NCBI GenBank assembly: GCA_030452025.1
Contig: JAKDNC010000169.1
Location: 1-7,461, forward strand
Origin: Nocardioides sp.
Lineage (GTDB): Bacteria; Actinomycetota; Actinomycetes; Propionibacteriales; Nocardioidaceae
Length of the DNA: 7,461 bases
Reading direction: 5' to 3'
In this document: positions 1 to 6,158 of the stretch, in pieces
Position numbering within the stretch: position 1 is the stretch's first letter
Layout of the letters: the number at the start of each line of letters is the position of its first letter
Position numbers and translations under genes: made by a program
Notes under the pieces: generated by a model
Told to the model about the DNA's origin: nothing
What the model saw: the letters and a program-made list of their open reading frames with translations, nothing else
Databases searched by the model: none

Positions 1-658
1 AGCGTTTCCACGCTCTGGGTGCGTGTTTGGCCAGCAGTGTCTCGACCCGGCGTTTACCGGCCCGACGTAGAGCCTTTGGAGTCGGATACTTCACCAGCAG
101 TGCTGTCATCGCAGGATGGTCCAAGTGTGCACCGATGACAGCCTCCAATCCGGGATGGATCTGGGTGAGCAGACCACGAATCCGGTTTGATATCGCGGTG
201 GCCTGTTTGGCGAGGTCATCGTCTTAGCCGGCCAGCATCGACAGTTCAGCGACGTTTTCATCACTGACTCGAATCCCCCGCAAGGTATGCGGCATGGTGC
301 GTGCGGCTTCGGCGATGATCGCGGCATCCCGGGCATCGGTCTTCGCCTCTCCTGGGTGTAGGTCTGCGATGCGGCGCATCGCTAACCCAGGCAGGTAGGC
401 CACAGTGATGCTGGCTGCTTGTGCAACGGCGACGGGCAGTGCTCCGATCGTGGCGGGCTGGTCCACGACGACGAGGAGGCTTCCATGGGTACGCAGCTTG
501 TCGATCAATGCTCGCAGTTTCGACTCGTTCTGGGGCAGGGCCTTCGACAGGATTTGGGTGCCGTCCCTGGCCAGGGCCACGGCGTGGTGGTCGTGTTTGC
601 CGACATCGATGCCGATGAATACGTCGATATCGGTATGGTTGGTGATCATGTCACTCAT
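1..658 (-). pseudogene. IS110-family transposase, 5' part, interrupted by in-frame TAA and cut by the window edge
   Basis: This is the N-terminal RuvC-like DEDD domain of an IS110-family transposase/recombinase. That enzyme acts with a bridge RNA to move the element through a circular intermediate. Visible motifs are FIGIDVGK (D18), VVVDQPATIGALPVAVA (D66, at the position usually written as E in the DEDD series) and GEAKTDARDAA (D108 and D111). The first open segment ends after 144 residues (LSMLAG) at a TAA, 224-226. Without any frame change the next codons read DDDLAKQATAISNRIRGLL, followed by IHPGLEAVIGAHLDHPAM and on to base 1, which is normal IS110 sequence between the RuvC domain and the Transposase_20 domain. 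The break is therefore a single nonsense codon, probably replacing an aromatic codon before DDDLA. The C-terminal domain lies outside the window. The start could be the ATG at 658 or the internal ATG three codons later. Confidence 0.85.
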
Positions 659-880
659 CTTCTTCGACTCATGTGACTGGATATTTGGTGTGGTTCGGCT
701 GGCCGGTGATGTTAGGTGTGGCTCCGGGGTTCGGCATCCACGTTACGGTCGGGCTCAAGGCATGTGTTCTGCCAGTGGTTCTGGCCCCTATCAGCGATTT
801 CCCTGGTGCCTTCGACTCCCGGTGACAACACCCCCCGGACCATGAATGGCTGGGGGCATGAATCATGCCGGGAATCTTAG
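659..880 (-). ncRNA. Candidate IS110 bridge RNA / non-coding leader
   Basis: Elements of the IS110 group encode a structured bridge RNA in the non-coding segment upstream of the transposase, while the IS1111 group carries it downstream. Here about 220 bases upstream of the transposase have no convincing protein. The 65-codon frame at 669-866 is not transposase-like. Read on the minus strand, the segment contains the hairpin GGCATG-ATT-CATGCC (855-869), the hairpin GCCAG-AACCA-CTGGC (771-785) and a GGTG/CACC plus CCGG/CCGG region near 795-840. These could be stems around target- and donor-binding loops. The RNA limits and guide loops are not assigned. The location rests on family knowledge; only the hairpins are seen directly. 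Confidence 0.35.
855..869. repeat. Perfect 6-bp-arm palindrome near the IS110 outer end
   Basis: GGCATG-AAT-CATGCC is a perfect inverted repeat with a 3-base spacer. It lies about 200 bases upstream of the IS110 transposase start, where the element's left end or the first bridge-RNA stem would be expected. It could equally be a sub-terminal protein-binding site. Confidence 0.5.
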
Positions 881-1057
881 GCCAGCGACCCCTTCTATCC
901 TGACGGATTGTGGGGCTACTTAAAAGGTAACGGGGGCGCGGACGGCGGTCATGGGGGCAAAAATCGCTGAATGAGTACTTGTCGCTCTCATCGCGGCCAC
1001 CGACCGGGTTCTGGAAAAACTATCTACAAGTCTCCAGCCCATCCTCGACCCACACAC
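881..1057. other. Intergenic stretch between the IS110 end and the exporter gene
   Basis: There is no convincing gene, tRNA or strong terminator here. A 27-codon plus-strand frame at 978-1061 (LVALIAATDRVLEKLSTSLQ, then PILDPHT) looks mildly protein-like but has no start and a stop just before it. At most it is a fragment of a gene destroyed by insertions. No U-tract hairpin was found beyond the exporter stop at 1058. Confidence 0.4.
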
Positions 1058-2281
1058 CTAGTGGTCCATGTCGGCCGAGCCGTTCAGGAGTCGTAGTGCT
1101 CTCGACGCGAGGCTGCCAACTCCGAAGACGGCGGCACAGATGGCCATCACCATGCTCGCCGACGTGACACCTCCCACCTGGAGTGCCAGAGTCGTTGCCG
1201 CAAGTCCGACGGGATTACAGCTCAGGATGAGCATGTTCTGAGCGCTCATCACCCGGCCCCGCTCATCCTCAGCGATGGTGTCCATCAAAGCGGACTGGAG
1301 TACGGCGTTGACCATTCCCGATCCGATACCCGCGCACCCAGCCGCGACCAGTGGCCACCAGGCCGGCAAGAGCAGGGCCAAGGAGCCGAGGCCGCCGGAG
1401 AGGAGGACCATGCCTGCGATGAATCGTTTGCGTCGGCTGAACCTCGTGTGCAGAAAGACGGATGCGCTGGCGCCGGCCAGCATTCCGACAGCCATGGCCG
1501 AAAGCGTCAGTCCCAGTTGGTCTGGTCGTCCGACACTCTCGAAGTGGATTGGGAGAAGCAGGCCTTGGATAGAGCCCAGGATGACGCCGCTGGCCGCTGT
1601 TACCGACATGATGGAACGGATCAGTGGTTTCGTTTTCACCACACGGAAACCGTGCAACGATGTTCGCCAGGTCACGGCCGGAAGCGGCCCGGAACTGTGC
1701 TCGCGGGCGCCAAGGGCCTGAGGTAGGGACGTGGTGACCAGGGCCGCCGTGAACGATGTAGCGGCAGTGATCCACATGACAGTGGCCCCTGGGAGCTGTG
1801 TCATGAGGAACCCGGCGACCGCTGGAGCAATAGCGGTGACGAGACCTGTGTTGGCTCCGCGCAGTGCAGCGATACGGTCGATGGAAAGACCGGAGAGCTT
1901 GGCGACCCTGGGAGCTAGCGCCTGACGTGCGGTGGTACCGGGCACATCACCAAACGACCCTGCAATACCGAGCACGATGAACCACCCAGTCGACAGGCCG
2001 AAGGTGAGATCAACCAAAGGAATGCTCGCAACGCTCAGCGCGGAGATCACATCGGCGGTGATGGAAACCTTCCGGCGATCCCACCGGTCAACAACATAGC
2101 CGCCGACTAAGGCTGCCAACAATTGCGGGACAGCCGCGGAGACAGCGACCGTGCCGGCTGCTATAGGGTCCTGAGTGACCTGCAGAACGAGCAACGGTAG
2201 CGCGATGGCGATGATGGCGTTGCCGGCGAGTGAGAACAGGTCGGAGAGCAGAAAGCCCACGACCATCAGGCGCCCCTTCAT
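1058..2281 (-). CDS. MFS multidrug/glycoside exporter (MFS_3-like, about 12 TM)
   Basis: This 407-residue inner-membrane protein resembles the drug:H+ antiporter and siderophore-exporter branch of the major facilitator superfamily. Long hydrophobic segments run throughout: FLLSDLFSLAGNAIIAIAL for TM1, then successive helices to VMAICAAVFGVGSLASRAL at the end. The family's loop 2-3 signature GGYVVDRWDRRK is at residues 60-71, right after TM2, and a basic central loop is at about 185-215. The length is normal for the family. The ATG at 2281 overlaps the TGA of the upstream glycosyltransferase as ATGA, so translation is probably coupled; there is no well-placed Shine-Dalgarno of its own (a GGAG lies about 14 bases upstream). 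The context suggests export of a glycosylated product or of a toxic compound. Substrate specificity cannot be read from the sequence. Confidence 0.9.
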   Translation of the reverse strand: MKGRLMVVGFLLSDLFSLAGNAIIAIALPLLVLQVTQDPIAAGTVAVSAAVPQLLAALVGGYVVDRWDRRKVSITADVISALSVASIPLVDLTFGLSTGWFIVLGIAGSFGDVPGTTARQALAPRVAKLSGLSIDRIAALRGANTGLVTAIAPAVAGFLMTQLPGATVMWITAATSFTAALVTTSLPQALGAREHSSGPLPAVTWRTSLHGFRVVKTKPLIRSIMSVTAASGVILGSIQGLLLPIHFESVGRPDQLGLTLSAMAVGMLAGASASVFLHTRFSRRKRFIAGMVLLSGGLGSLALLLPAWWPLVAAGCAGIGSGMVNAVLQSALMDTIAEDERGRVMSAQNMLILSCNPVGLAATTLALQVGGVTSASMVMAICAAVFGVGSLASRALRLLNGSADMDH

Positions 2282-3549
2282 TGGGAGACTGCACGCTCCA
2301 GGTGTATGACTGCTTGAAAAATCCCGTCATCGGTTTGGACCTTGCCGGCGAGCTCGTGCGCTGTGCGCATGGCGGCTGGATCGGTAAGTACGGAGTCGAG
2401 GCGTTCAGCGAGTCGATCACCGGTCAGTCGTCGCTGCGAGAGGGGGGAAGCTGCTACGCCGAGTGAGTGCATTCGGGTCGCCCAGAACGGCTGGTCTGCC
2501 ACGAACGGGCAGACCACTTGCGGGCGGCCGGCTCTGACTGCTGCTGCGGTTGTCCCCGCCCCGCCATGGTGGACGACGGCACTGACGCGGGGAAACAGTA
2601 GATCATGCGGCACGGCGTCCACCACGAAGATGCGATCGTCTCCTCGGTCGATATCCAGGCCTCCCCAGCCCCGGGCCAGCACGGCCCGGATGCCCGTGCG
2701 CTCCACGGCGTCGATGACTTGCCGAGTAAGTGCACGCGGGTCAGCGCCAGCCATGCTGCCGAAGCCGATGTAGACCGGCGGTTCCCCGGCTCCCAGGAAC
2801 TCGTCTAGTTTCTCGGGCAGAGCTACGTCCGCCCGGCCTGGTAGTTGCCAATAACCGGTCATCACCGACGTGATCGGCCAGTCATCTGGACGTGGAACGA
2901 CTTGAGGACTCACCGCGTGCAGTACCGGTACCGGGCGGCCGTGGTGATCGACCAACGGATCGTGTCGCCGCTTCCGCCGAGGCAGTCGCAGCGATTCCGC
3001 TCGCCACCGGTCAATGGTCTTGCCGAAGGTCAGCACCGTTCCCTTCATCCCGAGATAGGTCGCTCGATTCAATGCTTTCGGGAGCGTCGGGACCTCCATC
3101 GCCGGCCAGGGGAACGCGCGAGTGGGTACGTACATCGGCAGCGGCAACCCCAGCACCGACGGGATATCCAGCTTCTCCGCGATGTGAGGCCCAGCCAGTA
3201 CCTGCCCGTTATGGACAACGACATCTGCGCCTGCTCCCACACCTTCCGAAGCCACCCGCCAGGCGTCAGCCAGCACCTGCTCGAACATCTGCGGCAGTCG
3301 CCGAGCCAACGCGATCTTGGCAGCCATCCCACCAGTGGCGACATCGCCGACCGCCGCGGCAACATCCATTCGCTCCAACGGGCCGTCGTCCAACTCACCA
3401 AATACCACCCCCTCAGCCTCGACCAGTGACCGAAATCGTCGCGGTGCTGCCACCGCCGCCTCATGCCCCCGGTTCATCAGCCGCCGAGCCAGCGCCACGA
3501 ACGGTTCCACGTCTCCGCGTGTACCGAACGTCAGGATCAACACTCGCAT
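2278..3549 (-). CDS. GT1-family glycosyltransferase (UGT / sterol- or macrolide-type)
   Basis: This cytoplasmic GT-B fold enzyme of 423 residues probably transfers a sugar from a nucleotide donor to a small hydrophobic acceptor. The N-terminal domain opens with MRVLILTFGTRGDVEPFVALA, the GT28/UGT acceptor-domain signature (GTRGDVEP at 9-16). The C-terminal donor domain has YIGFGSM (260-266), AVPHDLLFPRVSAVVHHGGAGT (HHGGAGT at 327-333) and PQVVCPFVADQPFWA (D352-Q353), the usual nucleotide-sugar contact regions. I chose the ATG at 3549 because it begins the conserved motif and has TGGAGG (3554-3559) four bases upstream. The frame is open back to 3615, but that extension would lie inside the promoter palindromes. 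The gene ends in ATGA overlap with the exporter. Relatives act on sterols, macrolides, glycopeptides or mycobacterial glycolipids, so inactivation of a drug and glycolipid synthesis are both possible. Confidence 0.9.
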   Translation of the reverse strand: MRVLILTFGTRGDVEPFVALARRLMNRGHEAAVAAPRRFRSLVEAEGVVFGELDDGPLERMDVAAAVGDVATGGMAAKIALARRLPQMFEQVLADAWRVASEGVGAGADVVVHNGQVLAGPHIAEKLDIPSVLGLPLPMYVPTRAFPWPAMEVPTLPKALNRATYLGMKGTVLTFGKTIDRWRAESLRLPRRKRRHDPLVDHHGRPVPVLHAVSPQVVPRPDDWPITSVMTGYWQLPGRADVALPEKLDEFLGAGEPPVYIGFGSMAGADPRALTRQVIDAVERTGIRAVLARGWGGLDIDRGDDRIFVVDAVPHDLLFPRVSAVVHHGGAGTTAAAVRAGRPQVVCPFVADQPFWATRMHSLGVAASPLSQRRLTGDRLAERLDSVLTDPAAMRTAHELAGKVQTDDGIFQAVIHLERAVSQ

Positions 3550-3553
3550 ACTG

Positions 3554-3559
3554 CCTCCA
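3554..3559 (-). promoter_or_regulatory. Shine-Dalgarno of the glycosyltransferase gene
   Basis: On the minus strand the sequence reads TGGAGGCAGTATG. GGAGG with a 4-base spacer to the ATG at 3549 fixes that start over the longer open frame beginning at 3615. Confidence 0.75.
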
Positions 3560-3581
3560 TCTGTCGTATGCCGCGATCGCA

Positions 3582-3611
3582 ACACTAGTCCGAATGTTTG
3601 GAATACTGCAA
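3582..3611 (-). promoter_or_regulatory. Possible promoter of the glycosyltransferase-exporter operon
   Basis: On the minus strand, TTGCAG (bases 3606-3611) is followed after 18 bases by TAGTGT (3582-3587), a weak match to the -35/-10 pattern. The putative -35 lies inside the 9-bp-arm palindrome and the whole spacer is overlapped by it, which would suit repression. The -10 match is poor, so this is tentative. Confidence 0.3.
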
Positions 3612-3617
3612 ACATTC
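3592..3617. promoter_or_regulatory. Operator candidate 1: perfect 9-bp-arm inverted repeat
   Basis: GAATGTTTG (3592-3600) and CAAACATTC (3609-3617) are perfect reverse complements separated by 8 bases. The centre-to-centre distance of the arms is 17 bases. The repeat sits between the divergent glycosyltransferase and regulator genes, where a MarR-type dimer would bind, and its AT-rich arms stand out from the surrounding GC-rich sequence. Confidence 0.7.
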
Positions 3618-3622
3618 AGTAT
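3603..3622. promoter_or_regulatory. Operator candidate 2: ATACTG/CAGTAT inverted repeat interlaced with the first
   Basis: ATACTG (3603-3608) and CAGTAT (3617-3622) are perfect reverse complements with an 8-base spacer. The left arm lies within the spacer of the first palindrome and the spacer contains most of that palindrome's right arm, so the two repeats are interlocked with an offset of 8 bases. Both share the same 8-base spacer length. Confidence 0.5.
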
Positions 3623-3638
3623 CCCAGCTAGGCTGGGA
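3622..3638. promoter_or_regulatory. 7-bp-arm inverted repeat covering the regulator's Shine-Dalgarno
   Basis: TCCCAGC-TAG-GCTGGGA is a perfect inverted repeat with a 3-base loop ending 3 bases before the regulator ATG. The GGGAG that would serve as its Shine-Dalgarno (3635-3639) is in the right arm. In RNA the repeat would form a stable stem hiding the ribosome site, provided transcription starts upstream of 3622; in DNA it could be a further operator. Confidence 0.55.
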
Positions 3639-3641
3639 GCC

Positions 3642-4145
3642 ATGTCATCACCCACAGAGGGAGATCTCCAAGCTGTCGCGGAGGCGTTCGCGCTCCAGCT
3701 CATCCGCGGTGGACTACAGCGGATGCCAGCCCGGGTGCTTGCCACTCTCCTGTTCAGCACCGCCGACACCATCACCGCGCGTGAGATCGCCGCTCAGCTC
3801 AACGCCAGCCCCGGCACCATCTCCACGACTATCCGAACGCTCGACCGAAGCGGCCTGATCGAACGTGTCGCGGCACCAAACAGCCGCCGTGAACACTTCC
3901 GTTTCCCCGCCGACGGCTGGGTACGGCTGATGTCGACGCAGAACGAGACCCTTGCTCATATGCACGCGGCTGCCCAGGAGGGTCTGGCCGCGGTACCAGC
4001 TGATTCCTATGCCGGGCAGCGCCTCACCGATATGGCCAGGTTCTACGCCTACCTTGCCGATGAGATGCCCGCCCTCCTCGAGCGATGGAAGGCCGAAGCC
4101 AAGCCCACATCGACCGACAACGAAGGAACGAACCTCAGCCAGTAG
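3642..4145 (+). CDS. GbsR/MarR-type winged-helix transcriptional regulator
   Basis: This is a 167-residue DNA-binding protein, probably a dimeric repressor. After a short N-terminal tail come a helix (DLQAVAEAFALQLIRGG), the segment GLQRMPARVLATLLFSTADT (24-43) typical of the GbsR-like branch of MarR proteins, and the helix-turn-helix ITAREIAAQLNASPGTISTT with IRTLDRSGLIERV (44-76). The wing is APNSRREHFRFP (78-89), followed by a helical dimerisation region to the end. The open frame extends far upstream (to 2892) only because it is the shadow of the glycosyltransferase; the ATG at 3642 precedes the conserved part. GGGAG is only two bases from the ATG, closer than ideal. The gene is divergent from the glycosyltransferase and exporter, the usual layout for a local repressor. 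Its ligand may be the substrate of the operon. Confidence 0.88.
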   Translation: MSSPTEGDLQAVAEAFALQLIRGGLQRMPARVLATLLFSTADTITAREIAAQLNASPGTISTTIRTLDRSGLIERVAAPNSRREHFRFPADGWVRLMSTQNETLAHMHAAAQEGLAAVPADSYAGQRLTDMARFYAYLADEMPALLERWKAEAKPTSTDNEGTNLSQ

Positions 4146-4183
4146 AGGACTGCCCTCAGGGCGGCCGAGCTGATCATTCCTTG

Positions 4184-4217
4184 GCGCAAAGCTAGTGCTG
4201 CGTTTGGCTTTCCGCGC
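4184..4217. terminator. Possible terminator-like hairpin between convergent genes
   Basis: GCGCAAAGC (4184-4192) pairs with GCTTT-CC-GCGC (4207-4217) with a two-base bulge and a 14-base loop. A smaller GCCC-TCA-GGGC hairpin is at 4152-4162. They lie between the regulator stop (4145) and the stop of the convergent minus-strand gene (4252), where terminators are expected. There is no clear U-tract on either strand. Confidence 0.3.
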
Positions 4218-4251
4218 TGCTCACCACGATCGTGTCTACGCCATCTGGGTC

Positions 4252-4638
4252 TTACCCGGCGCGGCCGCGACGTCCGGGTGGGAGGAGCACTTTGCAACGG
4301 GTGCGGGCGACCCACCCCTGCGCGGTCGACAGCGGCACACGGCTGATCTCCGCCATCCGCGTGATCGGGTTCGGCTCCCCGTCATCCACGAGGCGGGTGT
4401 TTTGGAGGGCGACGACTTCGTAGAAGTTCGAGGTGCGCTTCGGGTTCCCCAGCGGCTTCCACACGTCCTCCGCGCGCATGATGCGACCCAACGGCATGGT
4501 CACGGTGCCGCCCTCGAACCGGCTGACCCCGGTCACGGTGAACTGGCGGCGGTTGATCGCCGCGTCGATCGGCGAGGTCGGCAGGTTGCGTAGCATCGGA
4601 CTTGCCACCGGGTCGCCCGCCCATTCGGGCAGGTACAC
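4252..4638 (-). CDS. Actinobacterial protein with C-terminal HTH-like segment, probably 5'-truncated
   Basis: This 128-residue frame starts at a GTG (MYLPEWAGDPVASPMLRNLP). Its C-terminal half resembles the conserved tail of a widespread family of actinobacterial hypothetical proteins: SNFYEVVALQNTRLVDDGEP, then ITRMAEISRVPLSTAQGWVARTR as a helix-turn-helix-like segment, then the basic end LLPPGRRGRAG. No function is established from the sequence. An in-frame TGA (4648-4650) precedes the GTG by three codons, and the codons upstream of it (CQLNTTRE) run on for only about 50 bases before the IS4 element. The intact gene may have been longer and been cut by a nonsense mutation and/or the insertion. 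There is no visible ribosome site for the GTG. It converges on the regulator gene. Confidence 0.5.
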   Translation of the reverse strand: MYLPEWAGDPVASPMLRNLPTSPIDAAINRRQFTVTGVSRFEGGTVTMPLGRIMRAEDVWKPLGNPKRTSNFYEVVALQNTRLVDDGEPNPITRMAEISRVPLSTAQGWVARTRCKVLLPPGRRGRAG

Positions 4639-4708
4639 GACGCCCGATCATTCGCGGGTGGTGTTCAGCTGGCAGCAACTATCTTGACGCTCAGAACCAA
4701 CTAAGCCT

Positions 4709-4725
4709 CAATACCGTTAAGTTAG
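4709..4725 (+). repeat. Left terminal inverted repeat of the IS4 element
   Basis: CAATACCGTTAAGTTAG is identical to the reverse complement of 6137-6153. One extra T in the outer bases (CCTCAATA against CCCAATA) distinguishes the two ends. Confidence 0.9.
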
Positions 4726-4749
4726 AGCGTTTCCGGTTAGACTGGGTGT

Positions 4750-6145
4750 ATGCCTCGCAGCGGATGGAGAAAACCAGTCACCGACCGTCGCCTGGCCGAC
4801 CTGGTGTCGGTGGGCTTGCTCACGCGAGTATTCCCGCCCGATCTTGTCGATGAAGTCATCGCCGATGCCGGACGCCAGCAGCAACGCTCACGCGTGCTGC
4901 CTGCCCGCGTGGTCGCGTACTTCACGATCGCGATGGCCCTGAACGCCGACGGGTCATATGAAGACGTCTTCGCCGATCTCGTCGATGGGCTGTCCTGGGC
5001 ATCGGGGTGGGAAGACGAGTACCCCTCCCCGTCAGCCTCGGCGATCTTCCAAGCCAGAGCCCGCCTGGGTGCTGACCCGGTCGAGGCCGTGTTCCGGCAA
5101 GTCGCGAAGCCACTGGCCGGCCACGAATGGGCCGATTCCTGGTTAGCCGGCAGGCGACTGCTCGCCATCGATGGCACCACCCTCGACATTGCCGACACGC
5201 CGGTCAACGACGCCGAATTCGGTCGTCCTGGAGTCGGTCGCGGCGAACAAGCCGCCTACCCCCAAGCCAGGGTCGTCGCGGTGGCCGAGACGGGCACACA
5301 TGCCGTCATCGACGCCGTCGTCGGGGACACCGGGACGGGAGAGACCACACTGGCAACTGATCTCATCGACCGCCTCGGTCCCGGGGTCGTGCTCACTGCC
5401 GATCGCGGTTTCTACAGTTTCCGACTCTTCCAACGCGCCGTGGCCACGGGAGCGGACCTGCTGTGGCGAGTGAGGTCCAACGTCAAACCTCGTCATGTCA
5501 AGACCCTGGCCGATGGCACCTGGCTGGCCGACGTCTCGCCGTCGTCGGGGCGCGGATGGCGCACGGTCACCCCAATGCGGGTGCGTGTCATCGACTACGA
5601 GATCGCCACCAGCGAAGACTCGGCCCAGTCGTACCGGTTGCTCACGACTCTGACTGATCCGGACGAGGCCGCCGCCGAGGATCTTGCTGCTGCCTATCAT
5701 CGTCGGTGGGAGATCGAGTCGGTCTTCGATGAACTCAAAACCCATCAGCGGGGGCCACGTATCGTGTTGCGGTCGAAGTCTCCCGACCTGGTCAGACAAG
5801 AGATCTGGGGACACCTGTGTTGCCACTTTGCGATCAGGGTGCTGATGGCCGAGACGGCCTGGCACTGAGGCAACGACCCTGGCCGGGTGTCGTTTGTCAA
5901 AACGCTTCGCCTCTGCCGTCGGTCATTGACCCAGGGCAGTTTTTCCCCCTGAAGACACGGACCAGACAGCAGTCTGGCAACGAGGCGTGAACTGGTTGGC
6001 CAGCCACCTCAATCCAGTCCGACGACGGCGCCGGAATCCGCGGGTGATCAAACGCAAAATGTCGAAATGGCCAGTCAAGAAGCACCACCACAGATATCCC
6101 GAGCCGCCACCATCCCCAGAGCCAGCCATTACCTCCCTAACTTAA
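4750..6145 (+). pseudogene. IS4-family DDE transposase, broken by TGA and a +1 frameshift
   Basis: The intact part (4750-5868, 372 residues) carries an IS4-type N-terminal domain (about 5-110) and the RNase H-like DDE domain. D141 is in LLAIDGTTLDIAD, D218 in VVLTADRGFYSF and E323 in YHRRWEIESVFDELK. The IS4 signature Y-2-R-3-E-6-K is exact (Y316, R319, E323, K330). After MAETAWH comes TGA (5866-5868), then in the same frame GNDPGRVSFVKTLRLCRRSL, typical transposase sequence. A second stop at 5950 follows the run TTTTTCCCCC (5940-5949). Shifting by +1 there restores PEDTDQTAVWQRGVNWLASH through NPRVIKRKMSKWPVKKHHH to TAA at 6143-6145, inside the right repeat. The reconstructed length is about 464 residues, normal for the family. 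The Shine-Dalgarno is weak; TTAGACT (4736-4742) could be a -10 for an almost leaderless message. Confidence 0.88.
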
Positions 6146-6153
6146 CGGTATTG
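6137..6153 (-). repeat. Right terminal inverted repeat of the IS4 element
   Basis: CTAACTTAACGGTATTG is the exact reverse complement of the left repeat at 4709-4725. It contains the stop codon of the reconstructed transposase. Confidence 0.9.
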
Positions 6154-6158
6154 GGCTT

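Larger units (their letters stand above)
1..880 (-). mobile_element. Partial IS110-family insertion sequence (5' end only)
   Basis: The element is inferred from its transposase and the hairpin-rich leader upstream of it. IS110 elements lack the long terminal inverted repeats of DDE elements, so the outer boundary cannot be read directly. I place it near 870-900, just beyond the 15-bp palindrome at 855-869. The other end is to the left of the window. The transposase is interrupted, so this copy is probably not autonomous, although its ends might still be usable by an intact copy elsewhere. Confidence 0.55.
4706..6156 (+). mobile_element. Complete IS4-family insertion sequence, about 1.45 kb
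   Basis: Both ends carry the same 17-bp sequence in inverted orientation, CAATACCGTTAAGTTAG at the left (4709-4725) and its reverse complement at the right (6137-6153). The outer bases are similar (AAGCCT at the left, AAGCC in the right end read inward). One decayed IS4 transposase fills the interior. No convincing target duplication is visible next to the ends (CCAACTAAG on the left, CTTAACCGC on the right), so the exact boundaries are uncertain by a few bases. The element is non-autonomous as it stands because its transposase is broken. Confidence 0.85.

Noticed and set aside
669..866. A 65-codon minus-strand frame upstream of the IS110 transposase
   Set aside because: It falls in the expected bridge-RNA leader, and its sequence is low in recognisable protein character.
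978..1061. 27-codon plus-strand frame LVALIAATDRVLEKLS...
   Set aside because: It has no start codon, is very short, and no homologue is recognised; it is mentioned only as a possible fragment.
3550..3615. A longer start (MFAVFQTFG...) for the glycosyltransferase
   Set aside because: It would lie within the promoter palindromes; the ATG at 3549 has a good GGAGG and begins the conserved MRVLILTFGTRGD motif.
2892..3641. A 250-codon upstream extension of the regulator reading frame
   Set aside because: It is antisense to the glycosyltransferase, rich in arginine, proline and alanine as shadow frames are, and the regulator homology begins at the ATG at 3642.
4195..4593. A 132-codon plus-strand frame over the HTH-tail gene
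   Set aside because: It is the reverse-strand shadow of the minus-strand frame that ends in the recognisable LLPPGRRGRAG tail.
5143..5865. A 240-codon minus-strand frame
   Set aside because: It is antisense to the clear IS4 transposase and has no recognisable domain.
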